From assembly GCF_900129155.1 (NCBI RefSeq), contig NZ_FQVF01000022.1, positions 1-64,000 of the forward strand: 64,000 nucleotides of DNA, read 5' to 3'. The notes under the pieces were generated by a model. That model made no database searches. It was not told the DNA's origin and saw only the letters and a list, made by a program, of their open reading frames with translations. Below are positions 53,324 to 61,946 of the stretch, in pieces. The translations under genes and the position numbers were made by a program. The stretch comes from Marinomonas polaris DSM 16579 (GTDB lineage Bacteria; Pseudomonadota; Gammaproteobacteria; Pseudomonadales; Marinomonadaceae). Each line of letters starts with the position of its first letter. Within the stretch, counting starts at the first letter, position 1.

Positions 53324-54043
53324 CTGCGGATCAACTGGAACATATTCTCGAACAACCTGGAATTCTGTATTTGGTTGATACAAAGCCGACTTAGTAACAC
53401 TTACTCTAGGAATTGCTCTACCTGCGTAGGTTTTCAACATATTTTCTATCCAGAGAGGGGCACGAGGGTCGATTTCTATTGCCTCAATAAATTCTGCTAT
53501 ATCTATTGGCAAGTTGATATGACTTCTCTCGTGATAGTCATTTCCATCAAGGATGTCTTGAGGATGAACAATAAACCTGACCTCTTCTTCGTGTGAGAAT
53601 GAATCTCTTTTGTACTTGACTGTTTGGTAGCGACTTTTATCATCACTTAATAGATCGAACATTTCTTTCCAGTGTGAAAAGTAAACAACCTTCTCAACAC
53701 CTAGAGCTCTCGCATTTAAGATAGAATTTAACTTTCCTATCTTGGTTTGTATTTTTACACCAGATAAATTTGGAGAGTAAATCCTCCACATAGCGTCAGA
53801 TTCAATTTTTTGAGTCCAGCACTGGCCAAAGAAATACCTATCAGCTCCATATTGGGGATCTTCCAGCCCATCCTTCGTTTTTAACTTATAACGAGATAAC
53901 TCATTTTCCCAAGGATCTTCCCAGTTCGAAACCTTTGTAAAAGTAAGCATTTGGGTTTCAATTAGGTTTATGAAAGCCTCGAATGAAAAATATCTACATA
54001 CTTTGACATTCTCACTAAGCCCATCACCGATAAATAAATACAT
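53318..54043 (-). CDS. DUF2971-family protein, integron cassette gene
   Basis: A 241-residue protein of the DUF2971 family: RYFSFEAFINLIE early, KVSNWEDPWENEL, then CWTQKIESDAMWRIYSP and a later SFSHEEEVRFIVH. Function is unknown, but the family turns up in mobile and defence-related regions. The start at 54043 has GGAG six bases upstream; a frame from 54061 is possible but lacks one. It is framed by attC sites 1 and 2 with its stop inside attC1, so it is a mobile cassette. Confidence 0.82.
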   Translation of the reverse strand: MYLFIGDGLSENVKVCRYFSFEAFINLIETQMLTFTKVSNWEDPWENELSRYKLKTKDGLEDPQYGADRYFFGQCWTQKIESDAMWRIYSPNLSGVKIQTKIGKLNSILNARALGVEKVVYFSHWKEMFDLLSDDKSRYQTVKYKRDSFSHEEEVRFIVHPQDILDGNDYHERSHINLPIDIAEFIEAIEIDPRAPLWIENMLKTYAGRAIPRVSVTKSALYQPNTEFQVVREYVPVDPQL

Positions 54044-54070
54044 TCTGGACTCCGCACTCATACTTAGTCG

Positions 54071-54129
54071 CTATAACGCGAAAACGAAGCGGCGCGTCTC
54101 ACGCGTCCGCCTTACGTGACTTGTTATAT
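54071..54129 (-). other. attC recombination site 2
   Basis: On the minus strand ATATAAC ... GTTATAG, 59 bases, with a strongly palindromic core (GGCGGACGCG / CGCGCCGCTTC) typical of attC. It sits one base past the stop codon of the next cassette gene and ten bases before the DUF2971 frame. Confidence 0.82.
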
Positions 54130-54130
54130 T

Positions 54131-54583
54131 TCAATTGATTACCTCCACGATAGTACCGGTTCTGCCTCGACTTTTCTGACCTTTTATTGGCGGGTATGAA
54201 TCGTGTAGATAACCCTCAAATTCGGAATACTTTTCCACAAAAATAGCACCGAACAGAAGTCGCTTTCCTTGTATCTCCTCAATGCTTCGGAGATCGGCAT
54301 TTCCTGTAGATTGATGATTTTGAACATGCGCCTTCAACCTGCTTACTGGGGCGATATCCTTTCCCCAATACACAGGATAAAGATTGGGAAAGCCTTTAAT
54401 TGGCTTTAAATCCTTTCGAGGGGGCGTTTTTGATTCAACTAACACGCCATAGACAGCACCTGTAGATTGCCTTATCGAACGAGGCTCATTTTCAAGAAAC
54501 AATTCGCCGAATATCGCAGATTCAGTCTTGAATCCCTCTGATGTAGCTTCTTCTACTAAAAAATTTACAACTTCATTTGTCAT
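54131..54583 (-). CDS. Integron cassette protein, possible GIY-YIG-like fold
   Basis: A 150-residue protein I do not firmly recognise. The stretch GAVYGVLVES followed by LYPVYWGKDIAPVSRLKAHVQNH loosely resembles the GIY-YIG nuclease pattern with a downstream Arg, but a clear catalytic glutamate was not identified. AAGG precedes the ATG by six bases, directly after an attC end, and the stop falls at attC2, so the gene occupies one cassette exactly. No signal peptide or membrane segment. Confidence 0.75.
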   Translation of the reverse strand: MTNEVVNFLVEEATSEGFKTESAIFGELFLENEPRSIRQSTGAVYGVLVESKTPPRKDLKPIKGFPNLYPVYWGKDIAPVSRLKAHVQNHQSTGNADLRSIEEIQGKRLLFGAIFVEKYSEFEGYLHDSYPPIKGQKSRGRTGTIVEVIN

Positions 54584-54596
54584 GACTGACCTTGGA

Positions 54597-54653
54597 ATAT
54601 AACAATTAAGGGTTACACAGCAGCGTAGCTGCGGCTATAACCCACTGTTGAAC
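54597..54653 (-). other. attC recombination site 3
   Basis: On the minus strand GTTCAAC (a match to the RYYYAAC consensus) ... GTTATAT, 57 bases, with inner stem GGGTTA..CCGCAGC / GCTGC..TGTAACCC around a three-base loop. It ends 13 bases before the next start codon. Confidence 0.78.
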
Positions 54654-54707
54654 GGCTGCGTTGTCTATATAGGGGATTTGCTTTTTTCATGGTGGGACGT
54701 CCCTGTT

Positions 54708-54786
54708 AAATAACTCGCTTAATACCAACGTCTGTCTGGACTATGCCGCTTCAGGTCGTCTTTGATCGCCGCTATGTTGGTTATTT
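54708..54786 (-). other. Possible attC site 4 (degenerate)
   Basis: AAATAAC and GTTATTT are exact complements 79 bases apart, with CCAAC/GTTGG inside. The core pairs poorly, and only 54 gene-free bases separate it from attC3, so it may be a decayed site or chance. Confidence 0.4.
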
Positions 54787-54887
54787 ATTTGCTCTTTTGT
54801 AGCGCGATTTGACTCGTGAGGCAAGCGATTCCATCAGGCCTTCTGACCTGATCTGTTTTTATACCCTGATCTCACCAAGTGCTAACG

Positions 54888-55100
54888 CTAACTGCCATTG
54901 TCACATGGCAGCATGATGCGAAGCCACTTTGTCACTTTACTCTCAGAGACATCGCCAAGATACACAACTGTACGCTCTCCACAAGCAGGGCATGAGCAAC
55001 TCAATTCAGCTACCTTTTCAATATCATCATTGGTTTGCTGCTCGTACTTGTCTAATTGCTTATCTACCCACTTTTTTACTTTTGTTCTTATCGCATTCAA
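54888..55100 (-). CDS. Hypothetical small protein with CxCPxC motif
   Basis: A 70-residue frame starting with TTG and lacking a clear ribosome site. It is Lys- and Asp-rich with SCSCPACGERTVVYLGD, a half zinc-ribbon, and a later single Cys. It may be a cassette gene ahead of attC4 or a truncated remnant, because the frame stays open for some distance upstream. Function unknown. Confidence 0.35.
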   Translation of the reverse strand: MNAIRTKVKKWVDKQLDKYEQQTNDDIEKVAELSCSCPACGERTVVYLGDVSESKVTKWLRIMLPCDNGS

Positions 55101-55445
55101 TATAAATAGTGATCTACATCCAAAAGAAAGCTTCGCTTTCGCGGCAGATCACGCTGCGCTCATCGTGCCCTACAGAGTGACTTGGGATTCAAGGTATTTT
55201 GTTGATTGACGTGGAGCAAGGCGAACACTAAAAGCGAGGTCAAACGACAGTGTCGAGCGGTGGTGTTTGGTTTGCTCGCATCTCCAGCGGAAATCAGGGT
55301 CAAAGCTCCGAAGTAATAACCCCTCCCTAGCCCTCCCCTTGAAAAACATAACGGGGAAATGTTTACGTTATCGGACTAAAACAACGATCAATTTTCAAAC
55401 ATAAACCTGTCGATTATGGCGCATTGAGATAAAAACGCACCAAAA
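55101..55445. repeat. Gene-free region with dispersed-repeat-like DNA
   Basis: About 345 bases. The part at 55130-55180 (AAGCTTCGCTTT, CGGCAGATCACGCTGCGCTCATC, broken here, CCCTACAGAG) resembles common dispersed intergenic repeats and the DNA at 15488-15528. A short inverted repeat (ATAACG/CGTTAT) occurs near 55350-55375. No integrase fragment or attI site was recognised. Confidence 0.45.
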
Positions 55446-56339
55446 CTAGGCGTTTTTAGATGTTCGTTTTCTTGCGAGAATAACGAGTAACACACCACCC
55501 AAGACACTTAACGTGGCTATGACGAGGTGTAAAGTTATGGATTCATTGGCAAAAACTACGCCTCCTATTGTGGCAATGATAGGAACCAGTAGCTGTAACA
55601 CGGCAGCCATGGAAGCACTAAGATAAGGCAGGACGGCGTACCAGATGGCGTAGCCTAATCCAGACATGATCGCGCCCGAGGTGACGGCTAAGATAATACC
55701 TTCAGGCTGGGCGATCTGTGATTGCTCGGTATTGAGATGAATAACAAGCAAGGCAATCAATAACATGGGAATGGTTCGAACAAAGTTAGATGTGGTGGCA
55801 AATAAAGGCTTAGTCGAGATTTTACCTCGCCATGTGTACAAGCCCCACGCCACGCCTGCTAGCGTCATTAAGACAAAGCCAAGCAAAGAGGGAGACGACA
55901 AAGTAGGAAGCACTAAATAGACAAAACCAGCAAAGGCTATCGCCAGCCCTAACCATTCCAACCAAACCAGCTTTTGCCCTGCCCACACTGCGAATAAGAT
56001 CAAGGTTAGTTGTACGGCACCAAACAGTATCAAGGCGCCCATTCCGGTCGATAATGTCACGTAGGCGTAGGAAAAGCCCAAGGCATAAATAAAGAGCGCA
56101 AAGGCCGATAACCAGCTGCCTTCTAACCACGCTATTTTCAAATCATTGTGCTGATGTTTAAGAGATTGAAAAGCACTCAGTAACACCAAGGTAGCGGCTC
56201 CGCTAAGCAAGCGCCACGTGGTGAATTGAGCCGGATCGATAAGTCCATCGTTAAGCGCCAGACGACACAAAACAGAGTTTGCCGCGAACGCCAACAAAGC
56301 CAGAATCACAAAGACACATAAACGTAGCAAACTTGTCAT
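55446..56339 (-). CDS. DMT-family exporter (EamA)
   Basis: A 297-residue transporter with ten membrane segments in two EamA repeats, starting with FVILALLAFAANSVLCRLALNDG and ending with a basic tail (RKRTSK). The family exports metabolites such as amino acids; the substrate is unknown. The ATG at 56339 is preferred to the TTG at 56351. It lies beside the cassette cluster but has normal chromosomal character. Confidence 0.85.
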   Translation of the reverse strand: MTSLLRLCVFVILALLAFAANSVLCRLALNDGLIDPAQFTTWRLLSGAATLVLLSAFQSLKHQHNDLKIAWLEGSWLSAFALFIYALGFSYAYVTLSTGMGALILFGAVQLTLILFAVWAGQKLVWLEWLGLAIAFAGFVYLVLPTLSSPSLLGFVLMTLAGVAWGLYTWRGKISTKPLFATTSNFVRTIPMLLIALLVIHLNTEQSQIAQPEGIILAVTSGAIMSGLGYAIWYAVLPYLSASMAAVLQLLVPIIATIGGVVFANESITLHLVIATLSVLGGVLLVILARKRTSKNA

Positions 56340-56477
56340 CAATTTGTTCAACAGCCTAGTTAATCTTAGGCATGTACCTCATAAGGAAAAAGCCACTTTT
56401 ACGCACTGGCACCAGATTTGCAAGTCTCATACTAACGTCCACCAGCGGTATTTTGATGGACCCAAAAAGGAATCGAC

Positions 56478-57299
56478 ATGACAACGCTTTTAATTTTTAC
56501 CGATTTGGATGGCACATTACTCGATCATCACACATACAGTTTCAAACCTGCACTGGCGGCCTTACAGTCGCTGAAGACTTTTTCTATTCCTTGCGTCATC
56601 AACACCAGCAAGACATTTGTTGAGCTTGTGTCTCTTAGACAAGAGCTCAACCACCAAGACGCTTTTATCGTGGAAAACGGCTCTGCTGTTTATATCCCTA
56701 AGAATTTAGCCCTCTCTATAGACGAAACTTTAGAGGACTGCGGTGAGTATTGGCGCAAGTCATTCGGCCCAAGACGCGACGAACTAATCGAACTCACCAA
56801 TGATAAACAAGAGCAATACACCTTCAGACGCTTCAGTGAGATGACATGGCAAGAACTGGTTTCTATCACTGGCTTGAGTGAAGAAAACGCCAAGCAAGCC
56901 ATGCAACGAGAATTTACCGAGCCTATGGTTTGGACCGATTCTAACCTTGCTCTTAATGCATTACGCGACGACCTTGCACCATTTGGCGTGCAAATTCAGA
57001 AAGGCGGTCGCTTCGCTCATCTGATGGGCGAGCACTGTGACAAAGCAAACGCCATGTTATGGCTCAAAGAATTGTATGAACAACAAAGCGACGAAGACGT
57101 TACTACCATGGCATTAGGCGATGGTGAAAACGACATAGGTATGCTGAGCAAGGCTGACATTCCAGTCGTAATTCGCTCACCTGTTCATGCGCCACCAGAA
57201 ATCCCAAATCGTTGCGATGCTTGGCTTAGCGACGCGTATGGACCCGAAGGCTGGGCACAAGCAATCAACAAAGTTTTGATTCAACAAGGCATTTTGTAA
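56478..57299 (+). CDS. Glucosyl/mannosyl-3-phosphoglycerate phosphatase
   Basis: A 273-residue HAD phosphatase of the MPGP family. The nucleophile motif TDLDGTLLDHH gives Asp9 and Asp11; NTSKTF is motif II and ALGDGENDIGML motif IV. It removes the phosphate from hexosyl-3-phosphoglycerate to yield glucosylglycerate (or mannosylglycerate). The gene next to it encodes a glucosyltransferase of the matching type, so glucosylglycerate is the better guess. AAGGA precedes the ATG by six bases. Confidence 0.88.
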   Translation: MTTLLIFTDLDGTLLDHHTYSFKPALAALQSLKTFSIPCVINTSKTFVELVSLRQELNHQDAFIVENGSAVYIPKNLALSIDETLEDCGEYWRKSFGPRRDELIELTNDKQEQYTFRRFSEMTWQELVSITGLSEENAKQAMQREFTEPMVWTDSNLALNALRDDLAPFGVQIQKGGRFAHLMGEHCDKANAMLWLKELYEQQSDEDVTTMALGDGENDIGMLSKADIPVVIRSPVHAPPEIPNRCDAWLSDAYGPEGWAQAINKVLIQQGIL

Positions 57300-57368
57300 C
57301 GGCACTTTTTAACGACAGAAAGAGAAGACACTACTAACAGTTATTATAAAAATATCAGGAGAACAACT

Positions 57369-58601
57369 ATGGGCGACTTTCATCAAAACGGTATCATCAC
57401 CACACTTCACAACTTGGCGCACCGCCCGTTAGAAGAAATGGAAAAAGAGCTGTGTGAGTTTGCTAAAACACGCCCAATGTCTCTTATCCTTCCTTGTCTG
57501 TATTCCGAGCTGGAAACTGACGCCATGCCGAATATTCTTAAGCATTTACAGCAAGTTCCTTACTTGTCTGAAATTGTTATTGGCTTAGACCGAGCAACAG
57601 AAGAGCAATACCGACACGCATTAGAGTTTTTCAGCGTGTTACCGCAAAACGTTAAAGTACTTTGGAATGACGGCCCTCGCCTACGAGAAATCGACAGCGT
57701 CTTAAAAGGCGAACATCTTTCGCCATCCGATCCGGGCAAAGGCCGCAATGTTTGGTTTTGCATGGGTTACAACCTAGCCGCTGGTAAAGCGGAATCTATC
57801 GCCATGCACGATTGCGATATCGTCACTTATGACAGAGAACTGCTGGCTCGTCTTATTTATCCGGTTGCCAATCCAAACTTTAACTACGAATTCTGTAAAG
57901 GCTTTTATGCTCGTGCCGCCAATGGAAAAATGAATGGCCGCGTGAGCCGTTTATTGGTCACGCCATTATTATGCTCGCTTAAAAAAGTCTTTGGGCATTT
58001 GGATTACTTAGATTACTTAGACAGCTATCGCTATCCTCTGGCAGGTGAGTTTTCTTTTCGCCGCGATGTAATGACCGATTTGCGCATCCCGAGTGACTGG
58101 GGATTGGAGATTGGTGTACTAAGTGAAATGTACCGTAACTACTCTACCAACCGTTTGTGTCAGGTGGATATCGCTGACATTTATGATCACAAACACCAAG
58201 ACTTGTCTGCCGATAATGACGATGGTGGTCTGTCTAAAATGTCCATCGACATTACTAAAGCTATTTTCAGAAAGCTGGCGACTAACGGCACTATTTTCAA
58301 CCAAGAAACTTTCCGTACGATCAAAGCCACCTATTATCGTGTCGCTCTAGATTTCATTGAGACTTACCGCAACGATGCTGAAATTAATGGTCTAAAATTA
58401 GATGTTCATACAGAAGAGCAAGCTGTCGAATTGTTCGCTAGCAACATCATGAAAGCTGGTAACCAATATCTAGACAACCCAATGGAAACTCCTTTCATAC
58501 CTAGCTGGAACCGTGTTGTGAGTGCTTTCCCTGGCGTGATGAATCAACTGGCTCAAGCCGTTGAATTGGATATGGCCCAATACGGTCCTAAAAAACAATA
58601 G
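57369..58601 (+). CDS. Glucosyl-3-phosphoglycerate synthase
   Basis: A 410-residue retaining glycosyltransferase of the GT81 kind. The donor-binding pattern LPCLYSELE and the metal motif HDCDIVTYD are visible, and SDPGKGRNVWFCMGY and GEFSFRRDV match glucosyl-3-phosphoglycerate synthases. It joins glucose from an NDP-sugar to 3-phosphoglycerate. AGGAG lies seven bases before the ATG. With the phosphatase upstream and the phosphorylase downstream this forms one glucosylglycerate unit, a compatible solute used under salt stress and nitrogen limitation. Confidence 0.87.
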   Translation: MGDFHQNGIITTLHNLAHRPLEEMEKELCEFAKTRPMSLILPCLYSELETDAMPNILKHLQQVPYLSEIVIGLDRATEEQYRHALEFFSVLPQNVKVLWNDGPRLREIDSVLKGEHLSPSDPGKGRNVWFCMGYNLAAGKAESIAMHDCDIVTYDRELLARLIYPVANPNFNYEFCKGFYARAANGKMNGRVSRLLVTPLLCSLKKVFGHLDYLDYLDSYRYPLAGEFSFRRDVMTDLRIPSDWGLEIGVLSEMYRNYSTNRLCQVDIADIYDHKHQDLSADNDDGGLSKMSIDITKAIFRKLATNGTIFNQETFRTIKATYYRVALDFIETYRNDAEINGLKLDVHTEEQAVELFASNIMKAGNQYLDNPMETPFIPSWNRVVSAFPGVMNQLAQAVELDMAQYGPKKQ

Positions 58602-58713
58602 AGACTCTAAATAAAAGATCGGTCAAAAAAGAACTGACCCTTAAAGTAATCTTTTTGCTAAGTTGAACGTTACTACGTTGCTTTTCAATCACTAAAAAGA
58701 CAGGTAGGTAAAC

Positions 58714-60471
58714 ATGGAAAATGCTCCTTTGTCGCATCTAGAACAGCGCTTAATCGCTCATTTGCAAGTCATTTACCCAAGCTTGGACAATAAGGATTTG
58801 GCGGCAAAGTGTTTAGCCACATTTAATCTAGATCCGTCAACTGAGTCTCCTCGTCCTCATAGAAATCTATGGGAGCAATCAGACATTATGCTGATTACCT
58901 ATGCAGACACCTTGCGCAGAAAAGAAGAAGCGCCGTTGGAAACCCTGCACAAATTTGTAAAAAGCAAATTGTCTGATTGTATCTCCGCTGTTCACCTACT
59001 GCCGTTTTTTCCTTATAGCTCGGACGATGGCTTTAGTGTGATGGATTACACAACCGTCAATCCATCCTGCGGACGCTGGGCTGATGTCGTGAATCTTTCG
59101 AAAGATTTTAAAGTAATGGGCGATTTGGTGATCAACCATTGCTCAAGCCGAAGCATGTGGTTTGAAAATTACAAAGCTGGCGTTGAGCCGGGCGCGAGTT
59201 TCTTTTATGAAGCCGATCCAAATGCAGATTTAAGTGCTGTGGTTCGCCCTAGAACATCGCCATTATTACGAGAAATACAAACTAAAAACGGCGAAAAACA
59301 CGTTTGGTGTACTTTTAGTCACGATCAGATCGATTTGAACTTTGAAAATCCAGTCGTTCTATTAGAGTTCCTGCGCATTATTCGTTTGTATCTAGAAAAA
59401 GGCATTCGCTGGTTTCGCTTAGATGCCGTGGCGTTTCTGTGGAAGATCCCAGGTACCTCTTGCATCAATTTGCCACAAACCCACGAAATCATTCGTTTAT
59501 TACGCTTAATGATTGAGCATTACGCGCCAGATTCCGTGATCATCACTGAAACCAACATACCCAATCAGGAAAATTTAACCTACTTTGGTAATGCCAACGA
59601 AGCTCATTTAATTTACAACTTCTCTTTACCGCCGTTGCTCATCAATAGCTTGGTGACCGGAAACAGTAGCCATTTAAAACAATGGTTAATGAGCATGACA
59701 CCGGCTCAGCAAGGTACAACCTATTTAAATTTCCTTGCTTCCCATGATGGTATTGGCTTGCGCCCAACGGAAGGCTTACTTTCGGAGTGGGAACTGGAAA
59801 CGCTGATCAATACTATGAAGCGCTTTGGCGGCAAAATAAGCTCACGCACTACGCCGCAAGGCGAAGCCAAGCCTTATGAAATCAATATCAGCCTATGGAA
59901 TGCCTTATCAGGATCAGCACTACACGGCCCAGATAAATGGCAGTTTGCTCGCTTCCTTTGCGCCGCTGGTGTAATGATGGCACTTGAAGGCGTACCCGCT
60001 TTTTATATTCATAGTTTATTTGGCACAGAAAACGATTTAGAGCGCGTAGACAATACCGGCCAATTTCGCTCAATAAACCGTCATATTTGGGACATGGAAG
60101 ATTTGGATCATGTATTAAACACACCAACCCATCATCAGAAAGTATTCCAAAGCGTAACGAAATTAATTCAAATACGTCGAGCACAGCCAGCTTTTCACCC
60201 AAATGCAACTCAGTACGTGCTGCACATGGGTGAAAACCTCTTTGCCTTCTGGCGTCAAAGCCTAGACAGAAGACAAAGCTTGTTTGCTGTTTATAATATG
60301 ACAGACCAACCGCAAAATTTTAACTTGTCTGAACTTAACCTAATAGCCACCGATGACTGGACAGATTTAGTATCAGAACAAGTATACGAAGACCATTTAG
60401 GCAAAGTCACTTTAATGCCCTATCAGTTCGTTTGGCTTGCTAACAAGAAAAGTAAGCTCAAAAGCAGTTAG
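58714..60471 (+). CDS. GH13 sugar phosphorylase, probable glucosylglycerate phosphorylase
   Basis: A 585-residue enzyme of the GH13 sucrose-phosphorylase subfamily. The nucleophile Asp237 (FRLDAVAF), acid/base Glu279 (ITETNIPN) and stabilising Asp345 (SHDGIGLRP) are in place. Subfamily members phosphorolyse sucrose, glucosylglycerol or glucosylglycerate. Direct linkage to synthase and phosphatase genes points to glucosylglycerate, giving glucose-1-phosphate and glycerate, so the cell can recover the solute when it is no longer needed. Specificity was not proved here. Confidence 0.85.
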   Translation: MENAPLSHLEQRLIAHLQVIYPSLDNKDLAAKCLATFNLDPSTESPRPHRNLWEQSDIMLITYADTLRRKEEAPLETLHKFVKSKLSDCISAVHLLPFFPYSSDDGFSVMDYTTVNPSCGRWADVVNLSKDFKVMGDLVINHCSSRSMWFENYKAGVEPGASFFYEADPNADLSAVVRPRTSPLLREIQTKNGEKHVWCTFSHDQIDLNFENPVVLLEFLRIIRLYLEKGIRWFRLDAVAFLWKIPGTSCINLPQTHEIIRLLRLMIEHYAPDSVIITETNIPNQENLTYFGNANEAHLIYNFSLPPLLINSLVTGNSSHLKQWLMSMTPAQQGTTYLNFLASHDGIGLRPTEGLLSEWELETLINTMKRFGGKISSRTTPQGEAKPYEINISLWNALSGSALHGPDKWQFARFLCAAGVMMALEGVPAFYIHSLFGTENDLERVDNTGQFRSINRHIWDMEDLDHVLNTPTHHQKVFQSVTKLIQIRRAQPAFHPNATQYVLHMGENLFAFWRQSLDRRQSLFAVYNMTDQPQNFNLSELNLIATDDWTDLVSEQVYEDHLGKVTLMPYQFVWLANKKSKLKSS

Positions 60472-60537
60472 TTTTCGTTTCATGTTTAGCAACACACCGT
60501 ACTAGGTTATAGCCGCAAAACCTGCCAATAAAAATGA

Positions 60538-60576
60538 GACAATGATAACCATTATCAGCCATTGATAATGGTTATT
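60538..60576 (+). promoter_or_regulatory. Fur box(es) before the siderophore-binding protein gene
   Basis: The 19 bases at 60538-60556 match the Fur consensus GATAATGATAATCATTATC at 17 of 19 positions. They overlap a perfect 13-bp inverted repeat (60545-60557 with 60563-60575), giving a second, weaker site. Iron-dependent repression of the next gene is expected. The hairpin plus T-rich tail may also end the upstream transcript. Confidence 0.85.
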
Positions 60577-60614
60577 TTTATTTCAAGCTCTTTTTATTTA
60601 AGACATAGGTAATT

Positions 60615-61487
60615 GTGAACATGATGAATTTAAGAAAAATCCTAGCCATCGGAACATTGGTCGCCTTCAGCCAGCTATCCACTGCAGAAACGCAATTGCC
60701 TAAAGCTGCGATTTTTGACCTTGGCAGTTTAGATACCATTGCCGCTCTAGATTTAGAAAGCTACGTGGTTGGAGTACCTAAACAAGTACTTCCAGACTAC
60801 CTTAAGCAATTTAATGATGCTCGGTACACTGATGTGGGCGGTTTAAAAACACCAGATCTAGAAGCAATCAAAACTCTCAACCCAGATCTTATTGTGATCA
60901 CAGGTCGCCAAGCAGGCCAAAAGAGCGCCCTAGAGGCTATAGGTAAAGTTCAACAAGTTGAAGCTTTTGGTGACAACTACTGGGAAAGCTTCAGTGCAAA
61001 CGTCACCTCAATCGCGACTTTATTTAACGCCAAAAACGCTGCGGATACAGCGCTTGCGGAATTAAACACAGACATCGAATCGACAAAAGCGGACATTAAA
61101 GACAATCCGACTATTCTGGTTGTGACGCATAACAATGGTTCTTTCGGATTACGAGATGAACCTATAGCAACTCAGTTATTAGGCTTAGATGCATCAAAAG
61201 TTCCGTCTCATGTAACGCCACAAAAACGCGGCACTCGTACATTTACATCACTTAGCGTGAACAATATTGCAGAGATGAAACCAACGACTTTATTTATCGT
61301 TGACCGTAGCGCTGCGATTGGCGACACCAAGAACACTCTAGATATTGCAGAATTAAAAGTAGAGCTAGCAGCACAAGATGCTGGCACCATCAAAGTCGCC
61401 TATTTATCGCCTAAGCTTTGGTACTTATCAGGTAATGGCTTACAAAGTCTTAGAATGCAAGTGAAAGAAATTGCAGACGCTCTTTAA
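60615..61487 (+). CDS. Siderophore ABC transporter substrate-binding protein
   Basis: A 290-residue periplasmic protein of the Fe-siderophore (class III) family. A signal peptide ends near STAET (about residue 25). The family stretch IFDLGSLDTIAALDLES and EAIKTLNPDLIVITGRQ identify the FatB/CeuE-like subgroup. It binds an iron-siderophore complex, but the permease and ATPase genes are not nearby. Start is GTG at 60615 (AGG five bases upstream) or ATG at 60621; a Fur box precedes it, and it is followed by a strong terminator. Confidence 0.87.
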   Translation: MNMMNLRKILAIGTLVAFSQLSTAETQLPKAAIFDLGSLDTIAALDLESYVVGVPKQVLPDYLKQFNDARYTDVGGLKTPDLEAIKTLNPDLIVITGRQAGQKSALEAIGKVQQVEAFGDNYWESFSANVTSIATLFNAKNAADTALAELNTDIESTKADIKDNPTILVVTHNNGSFGLRDEPIATQLLGLDASKVPSHVTPQKRGTRTFTSLSVNNIAEMKPTTLFIVDRSAAIGDTKNTLDIAELKVELAAQDAGTIKVAYLSPKLWYLSGNGLQSLRMQVKEIADAL

Positions 61488-61521
61488 GTCCTAGAACTGC
61501 TTTAAAATGGCGCCTAAAACA

Positions 61522-61557
61522 AAAAAACTCGCTGAAATCCATCAGCGAGTTTTTTTA
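61522..61557. terminator. Bidirectional terminator
   Basis: ACTCGCTGA pairs with TCAGCGAGT around AATCCA, with seven A before and seven T after. It ends the siderophore-binding protein gene and probably the convergent SMR gene. Confidence 0.9.
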
Positions 61558-61580
61558 TACTTCCAGTATTCAACTATTTA

Positions 61581-61910
61581 TTAATGGCTTACCGTTTTAG
61601 AAAATACATTAATCACCACCACACCGGCGACAATCAAAGACATTCCAATACAAGCCGCCAAATCCAGCTTTTCACTGTTAAACAGATAGCCAAATACCGA
61701 AATCAAGACGATACCTAATCCAGACCAAATCGCGTAAGTCACGCCCGTTGGCATAGAGCGCATAACTATAGTTAGCAAGTAAAAAGCCACGGCATAACCG
61801 ACAACCAATACAATGCTTGGGCCTAATTTAGTGAAGGAGTCTGATGCCTTTAAAGCCGTCGTAGCAATGACTTCAGCTAAGATAGCGAGAAACAAAATAA
61901 AATACGTCAT
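61581..61910 (-). CDS. Small multidrug resistance (SMR) efflux protein
   Basis: A 109-residue protein with four membrane helices. Glu13 in ILAEVIATTALK corresponds to the essential Glu14 of EmrE, and the GVTYAIWSGLGIVLI segment is the family hallmark. It works as an antiparallel dimer that expels quaternary ammonium or other cations by proton exchange. It lies 36 bases downstream of the ABC exporter gene on the same strand and may be cotranscribed. Confidence 0.9.
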   Translation of the reverse strand: MTYFILFLAILAEVIATTALKASDSFTKLGPSIVLVVGYAVAFYLLTIVMRSMPTGVTYAIWSGLGIVLISVFGYLFNSEKLDLAACIGMSLIVAGVVVINVFSKTVSH

Positions 61911-61946
61911 ACGCCCTTCCCTACATTAAAAATTTTACGGTAACGA

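Noticed and set aside
55346-55375. ATAACG/CGTTAT inverted repeat as an attI or attC site
   Set aside because: Too short for either, with no integrase nearby.
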